Shown here in pieces: positions 58,730 to 64,000 of a stretch of DNA of 64,000 bases; position 1 is the first letter of the stretch; every line of letters begins with the position of its first letter. Source of the stretch: Podocnemis expansa (Eukaryota; Chordata; Testudines; Podocnemididae); contig ML681989.1 of NCBI GenBank assembly GCA_007922195.1, positions 47,438,451 through 47,502,450 on the forward strand, read 5' to 3'. A program made the position numbers and the translations under genes. Below the pieces are notes generated by a model that did no database searches, was not told the DNA's origin, and was given only the letters and a program-made list of their open reading frames with translations.

Positions 58730-60091
58730 GGCATGGCCTACACTGACTATGGAGGGTGCTATAGTGCCACTTACACTGACCCTGTAAAGCATGCATGTCC
58801 ACTGACATGTCAGTGCTGTTGACCTAAATGGCACTGAAATTCCACTTAATAAAGCCACCCCACAACTGGTGTAGCCCTGAGGTCAAATTCTAGAGTTCAA
58901 ATTACTGTTGGTGTAGGCAGAGTGCAACTTAAGTCAACATCAGTGGTATCCTAGGGCTCTTCCATAATTCTCTGTTTTGACAATTCTGGAGTTTTGTGTT
59001 CTGCTGCAACAAGGCCACGTAAGCAGGATATACCTCTTCTGTTCAAGTCCTGGGAAATTTTGAATTCCCATTTCCTGTTAGGTCAGTGTGTAAAGAGCTT
59101 GGTAGCTGAACAGCTCATGGTGACCACAAACCCCAAACGTGCCCCAGCATGGAGCCAGCTGGAGCTCTTGGATTTCATTGGAACCTGGGCCAAGGAGTCT
59201 GTTCTTGCTCAGTTCCAAACCAGCAAAAGAAATCATATCTATGAAAAGGTATCATGGGCTATGGTTGAGGAAAGCCACAACAGGGGGTGCACAGCAGTGG
59301 TGTGTTAAAATCAAAGCACTGAGGCAGGCATATCAGCAGACTAGGAAGGCAAACAGTCATTCTGGCTCCCGCTGAAGATGGGCTGCTTTTATAAAAAGCT
59401 GCATGTGATTCTCAGTGGTGATCCCATAGCTGTGCCACCACAGAGCATCAATACCTCTGAGGAATCACAGTCCATGATGAATGGGGATGATTCCATGGAT
59501 GACAACAAGGAGGATAAGTTAACTGGGGGGGGGCAGGAGAGCAGGTTATCCAGTGTCCCAGATAATCAGGATCTGTTTGTCACTCCAGAGTAGCCCAGTC
59601 GGTCACAGGACGACATCAATAACTGAGACACCAGCTACGGCACATCTAGTGAGTGCTTTTATCTAATTGCTTCAATCTATTGCTTTTGTAGCACAGTGGC
59701 ATCAGTAACATCACAATTTCTAGTGTCATGGCTCCTGATTCACTGTTGAAAATACTGCAGGACAAGGCATGAGATGTTTTTAACACTCACAATGATAGTG
59801 CAGAGCTGAGCAGACTCCATGACCCTCCATGTGCACAGCAGGAAAAAAAAAGGTGCAAAAATGTTTCTCTCTTGTTTGTGACAAGAAGAAAGGGAACATG
59901 TTCCATCATGAGAGGACAACCTTCTCACAGGCTACTGTGTTTAATTTTGAATATTAACCCATCAGTGACTAGTGGGGATGCAAGAGCCTGATAGAAGGAC
60001 TGTGTTGTGATCATGCTCCTACAACTTCCAGAATTTGATGGGTGATAACTGATTTTAAAAGAGACTGACTTCCTCTGCAATGTAGACATGG
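58730..60091 (+). mobile_element. DNA transposon remnant with Myb/SANT-like gene (Harbinger-like)
   Basis: The left end is GGCATGGCCTACACTG and the right end CTGCAATGTAGACATGG, inverted copies. The span is about 1.36 kb and contains a Myb/SANT-type gene remnant at 59118-59590. PIF/Harbinger elements carry such a gene next to their DDE transposase; no transposase is seen here, so the copy is non-autonomous or deleted. Its ends resemble those of the MITEs in this window, which suggests that they share a mobilising enzyme; that is inference. The right border is approximate. Confidence 0.65.
59118..59590 (+). pseudogene. Myb/SANT-like DNA-binding protein of a DNA transposon, broken
   Basis: The first part reads APAWSQLELLDFIGTWAKES, then KRNHIYEKVSWAMVEESHNR, the first two helices of a Myb/SANT-like (trihelix) domain as found in many reptile repeat proteins. 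A frame change at about 59283 is needed to reach AQQWCVKIKALRQAYQQTRK, the third helix region, and another at about 59375 to reach FYKKLHVILSGDP. An acidic tail (DDSMDDNKEDK) and DNQDLFVTPE follow, ending in TAG at 59591-59593. In the intact family this protein is thought to bind the transposon ends and bring the transposase. Two frameshifts make this copy non-functional. Confidence 0.78.
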
Positions 60092-60668
60092 ATGAAATCT
60101 TCTGAGTCTGAGGACATGTTATAAAAAAATAAAAATGCTGTTTAAATTCTATTTGTAAATATAGTTTACTCTGCATCTTAATTGACTTTCTTTTTATGCA
60201 GCTTTTAAAATCTTTGCTTTTTAAAAGAAATGTGTCTGTCTTATGACTGATTTAGTTGCAGCTCTGCATGTATTTGTGATATTAAGTTATGTTTTCTGAA
60301 ACTGATCATAAAACCAGGATTCTGAAAAGATGAAAGTTATGCAATGCTTTGGTTGCTCCTCTTACTATCTTGAGCTTGTTCTGATTGGAATGTCATTTTA
60401 AAAAAGATAAAGATGAATTCGCTTGGATCTGTGAAAAGTTACTTCAGTTAGTAATATTTCAGTGACAACCCTGGGAGCTGAAGAGGTGCCAAATGGATGA
60501 GTTTTAGATGGGAGTGACTTCTCAAATCTTAAACTATCTAGCTAAAATATGCACTTTTGTAACTGTCAAATACAAATATTAGACACTCAGACTAAAAGCT
60601 AGAATGACTAAAAGGCCAAATCTGCTCCGAGATAAGTGATCCAATATACTGTGTTTTATTTATAACAT
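60092..60668. other. CFAP47 intron or upstream intron, no recognised feature
   Basis: AT-rich; no exon or named repeat seen. Part of it may be flank of the Myb-coding element if its true right end lies further on. Confidence 0.4.
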
Positions 60669-60983
60669 CAGTAAATCAGTGTTTCTCAAACTTTAGTGGA
60701 CTAGAGAATACTTAATTACTTTACATAGAACACCTGATGAAAGCATTCTAAAAAAAGCCAGTAATGGTGGAGAGATTTAAAATGCCCCAGTCTAAACAAA
60801 GCTCCTGGATGTGTGTGAACATCCATTGCCACACCCCTGGAAGCTTTGCTGTCGCTGGGTCATTTTAAATTGTTCCTTCCTCCATCCCCATTCAACTCCC
60901 CTGACTGATCAAGGAACACCCGTGCTGTGTTTGTGGCTCACTGGTGTTCCACAGAACAGTGGTTGAAAAACACTGCCGTAGAT
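60669..60983. mobile_element. hAT element
   Basis: The element 60677-60975 (299 bp) starts CAGTGTTTCTCAAAC and ends GGTTGAAAAACACTG, inverted copies. Flanks CAGTAAAT (60669-60676) and CCGTAGAT (60976-60983) match at 6 of 8 positions, a decayed target duplication. No coding frame. Confidence 0.82.
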
Positions 60984-61696
60984 CAATACAAACTAAAGGA
61001 ACTCTTAAGTTTTCAGACTATATTCTCTGTAATAGAGTCACACTGTTACAAGCATATGTTGTCATCAGATGCTCTGAACACTCTCACAGAAAACTGTTGG
61101 GCCTACATACCCCAGCCTTTGCAAATCCAGATGTTTAGTGGGAGGAAATATTATGCAGCTCCAATGATCAATGTCAGTTCAGAATGCCTTTGGAGGACTT
61201 AGACAAAACAGAATAGGATGAGTGAGAGGCAAGGTACTCAAAAGCTATCCTTTCAGATTTATCTCTGGAGATCCCCAATCTTGATAGAGGACCACAGGGT
61301 GCAGGTCCCAGAGAAAAGGCTGAGCTGTGTTTCATAAATTAGAGAGCTGCTCTCCCACAATAAGCATCTGATTCCTTTACTAAGATGAGAGATGACTGTT
61401 GGTTATAAGTGTGAATGGAATTCCATGCAGTAGTTTAATAGATTTCAGTTAGACACAAACCTCCAGGATGCTACCTTATTCCTAGCCCACAGGCCATCTG
61501 GTTGTGCTTAGTCATTACACTACAGAGTCTGATTGATTTAGAGCATCTCTAAGAAGAGATGTATTTCCATTTGGACTGGATCTCAAATACTACAAATAAC
61601 TCTGGAGTCTTGCAAAAGTGTTCTTTTTGAGCAATAGAACTCAAGAGCCTTCTTACTCAGATCAAGTTCCCCTAATAATTTGTGGGATCTGGAGCA
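60984..61696. other. intronic spacer before DIRS-C
   Basis: No gene or named repeat is recognised. Confidence 0.4.
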
Positions 61697-61940
61697 GAAA
61701 TGGAGATTACTCACCTTCGTGCAGTAGCCGAAGTTCTTCGAGATGCGTGCTCCCAACATGCTCCACTTTAGGTGTTTACGTGCCATGACACCCCAGACTG
61801 GAGATTTTTTACATAGCAGTGGCTCAGGCAGCGGGTAGCTGACAGCGGTGTCTGTCCTCCCCGCTGTTAGTGACATCAGCCGCTCACTCTGCCCGCTGCA
61901 GCTCCGCCTCAGTTCCTTTCTACCCCAGAGGTGTCCTGTA
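61697..61940. repeat. DIRS-C left terminal repeat
   Basis: It begins GAAATGGAGATTACTCACC and contains GAAGTTCTTCGAGATGCG and ATGCTCCACTTTAGGTG. Its first about 90 bases are found inverted in the internal complementary region. The inner border is a guess because the partner repeat lies outside the window. Confidence 0.75.
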
Positions 61941-61986
61941 ATGAGAGAAAGAAAACTCCGAAGTAGAAGGGAGGAGGGTGGGTAAT

Positions 61987-62090
61987 GGAGCATGTCGGGA
62001 GCACACATCTCGAAGAACTTCAGCTACGCACGAAAGCAAGTAACCTCCATTTCTTCTTCGAGCAGCGCTCCTGACTGCTCCACCTTAGAT
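61987..62090. repeat. DIRS-C internal complementary region
   Basis: GGAGCATGTCGGGAGCACAC, ATCTCGAAGAACTTC and CAAGTAACCTCCATTTC are the reverse complement of the left terminus. They are followed by CTTCTTCGAGCAGCGCTCC and GCTCCACCTTAG, which by analogy with DIRS-A should be the complement of the unseen right terminus. Confidence 0.85.
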
Positions 62091-62103
62091 GATTCCATAG
62101 CAG

Positions 62104-64000
62104 TCAGTGACTTCTGGCGGTGGGAACTTCGGACTGTGTGTTGTCAATTGTGTGGACTACTGCTTGCCTCACAGCAGTATCGATAGCTGCGATATGTTCT
62201 AATGCATAGTGTTTAGCGAAGCTATCGTTGGAAGCTCAGGTGGTTGCTTGACAGATTACATGGAGTGGAACCTTCGTAAGAAAAGCCATGGACGACGCCA
62301 TGGATCTGGTGGAGTGGGAGTGGATTGTATCAGGTGGAGTTGTTTGGTGTATAGAATATGCCGTGTGGATGCAGGATGCAATCCATCTCGATATTCTTTG
62401 TTTGGAGATCGGTTGTCCCTAGGAGCATTCAGTGGTGGATACAAACAACCGTGTTAACTTCCTAAACAGTTTGGTTCTTTCCAGGTAATATGCTAATGAG
62501 CGTCTAACGTCTAGGGTATGAAGAGCTCTTTGCTGCAGTGTGGTATGTGGTTTCAGATAGAAAACAGGTAAGTGTATTACTTGGTTAAGATGGAAGGATG
62601 TTGCTGTTTTAGGAAGGAATTTGAGATGTAATAGTAGAGAGACTTTGTTCTTGTAGAAGATGTTATAAGGCGGGCAAGCCATTAATGCCATCAACTCACT
62701 GACTCATCTAGCTGATGTGATTGCTATGAGAAATGCCACTTTCATGGACAAGTGGAGCAGTGAGACAGTGGCCAGTGGTTCAAACGGCGGCCTCATCGGT
62801 GCATTCAGCACTAGTGTAAGGTCCCAGTGTTTTGCCGGTGGCTGGACCTGAGGGAATAAGTTATGTAGTCCCAACATGAATCTTTTAATGATTCGGTGGG
62901 CAAAAAGTGATGTGCGGTCTATGTGGTCATGGAAAGTTGAGATGGCCGCCAGGTGTACTCTAATAGTGTTAATTGTGATATTTTTGTTTTTCAGGTGCAG
63001 AAGGTACTCCAGGACTGCCAGGATAGGAGCCTCCGCGGGACGTAACGCGCTTTGAGTGCACCAGCAGGAGAATCGAGTCCATTTTTGGAGGTAAGTAGTC
63101 CTTGTGGATGGTTTCCTGCTATTCAACAGGATGTTGCACATTTGATCGGAACACTGGAGCTCTGTATCCTCGAACCATCGAGGTTCCATGCAGTTAGGTG
63201 AAGTTTGTCCAGGTAAGTGTGAATACGAGCTCCATGATTCTGGGACAACAGAGCCGGTACCAAAGGTAAGGTAATTGGAGGTGTTGTGGACATCATTATA
63301 AGTAGCAAATACCATATTTGACGCAGCCAAGCTGGAGCTATCATGATTATAGTCGCTCTGCTGGATTTTGTGGAGTGTGCGAAAAAACATTGGGATCGGT
63401 GGAAAGGCATATAGGAGTGTGCCTCCCCAATGGATGAGAAACGCATCTCCACTGGAGTCTGGGCCCATTCCCACCTGGGAGCAATACCGACTACATTTCT
63501 TGTTGTCCTCCGTGGCAAATAGCTCCCTTGTGGGGAAGCCCCATCTGGTAAAGATGGCATGAATGAGTCTATCCCATTCATGGTGATCCGAGAATGAGTG
63601 GCTCAATGAGTCTGCTAGTATGTTCTCCTTGCCTGGGAGGTATTCTGCATGGAGAGAAATTCCATGGTTGATGCACCAGTCCCAAAGAGTCATTGTCTCT
63701 AAGCATAGAGAGTGTGACCTGGTGCCGCCCTGTTGATTGATGTAGAACATGCATGAGCTGTTATCGGTGTGGACCGTTACTACCCTCCCTGCAATCATGG
63801 GGAGGAAATGATGACATGCCTTCCGAACTGCTCTTAGCTCGAGCAGATTGATATGTAACGTTCCTTCCAGCAACAACCATTTGCCTTGGGTGGTTTGGTC
63901 CTGGCAGTGTGTGCCCATCCGAGGAGTGATGCATCTGTCGTTATTGCGACTTGTGTTTGAGGTGATGTAAAGGGGACCCCTTGTGTCAGATTGGTTTGGT
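62104..64000 (-). pseudogene. DIRS-C RNase H (partial) and tyrosine recombinase, three in-frame stops
   Basis: RNase H: TTDASLLGWAHT (63900-63950, in another frame), then INLLELRAVRKAC and VHTDNSSCMFYINQQGG give the acidic catalytic residues, so one frameshift lies near 63910. The linker contains WGFPTRELFATEDNKK and DAFLIHWGGTLLYAFPP. The recombinase N-terminal part starts ELQCSDQMCNILLNSRKPS. The same frame continues to TGA at 62104-62106 with internal stops: TGA in place of the box I arginine (TSAR-stop-VSEL), TAG after STTECS, and TGA for a tryptophan after CQATT. Box II HSTR and the tyrosine in KHYALEHIA are kept. Confidence 0.9.

Larger units (their letters stand above)
61697..64000 (-). 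mobile_element. third DIRS-type element (DIRS-C), 3' part, cut by the window end
   Basis: The left terminus (from GAAATGGAGATTACTCACC) is the 3' end of a minus-strand DIRS element of a different subfamily from DIRS-A. An internal complementary region lies at 61987-62090, then a tyrosine recombinase and the RNase H domain up to the window edge. The reverse transcriptase, gag-like gene and right terminal repeat must lie beyond 64000. The reading frame is open for 404 codons (62704-63918) before the first stop, so it is the best preserved of the three. Confidence 0.92.

Noticed and set aside
61583..62008. 141-codon minus-strand frame as a host gene
   Set aside because: It spans the DIRS-C terminal repeat and flank and has no protein-like content.

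Overview
This is a stretch of an amniote nuclear genome, most probably a turtle. It is AT-rich and has one split gene with long introns. The repeats include CR1 LINEs with the turtle/archosaur type of 3' end, an L2-like LINE remnant, a MIR remnant, several hAT and 'TGTCTACA'-ended DNA elements, a Myb/SANT-coding DNA transposon remnant and three tyrosine-recombinase retrotransposons of the DIRS type. There is no Alu, L1 or bacterial-style gene density. The species call is inference from repeat content.

The only host gene I can support is the 3' end of CFAP47 (cilia- and flagella-associated protein 47) on the minus strand. Four coding exons lie at 52425-52596, 47337-47498, 35243-35411 and 14759-14968. 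They join in phase (1-2-2-0), have GT/AG borders and end at a TGA at 14759-14761, giving about 237 C-terminal residues. A weaker fifth exon is possible at 52843-52910. The introns are about 4.9, 11.9 and 20.3 kb. Everything below 14759 is 3' flanking DNA; everything above is intronic.

Region by region. 1-14.7 kb is gene-free flank with two hAT elements (7969-8329 and a GC-rich 841 bp element at 9636-10476), an inverted pair of a dispersed repeat (4753-4964 / 6892-7090) and a palindromic MITE (11095-11523). 15-35 kb is the last intron, with small hAT and MITE insertions, a MITE inside a MITE (24272-24862), a 5.1 kb DIRS element (25521-30665), a CR1 3' end split by a MITE (33716-34244) and a solo LTR (34295-34852). 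35.4-47.3 kb carries an L2-like remnant, a decayed DIRS (37028 to about 40260) and a CR1 with reverse-transcriptase remnants (43581-45240). 47.5-61.7 kb carries a CR1 tail, a cluster of tRNA-like modules in alternating orientation (50519-50875), a MIR, a Myb/SANT DNA transposon remnant (58730 to about 60091) and a hAT. 61697-64000 is the 3' part of a third, best-preserved DIRS that runs off the window.

All transposon genes seen are broken by stops, frameshifts or lost catalytic residues. The most interesting items are the three DIRS elements, all in the same sense as CFAP47, with their internal complementary regions still readable, and the nested MITEs with exact 3-bp target duplications. I see no clearly undescribed system; long stretches contain nothing I can name.
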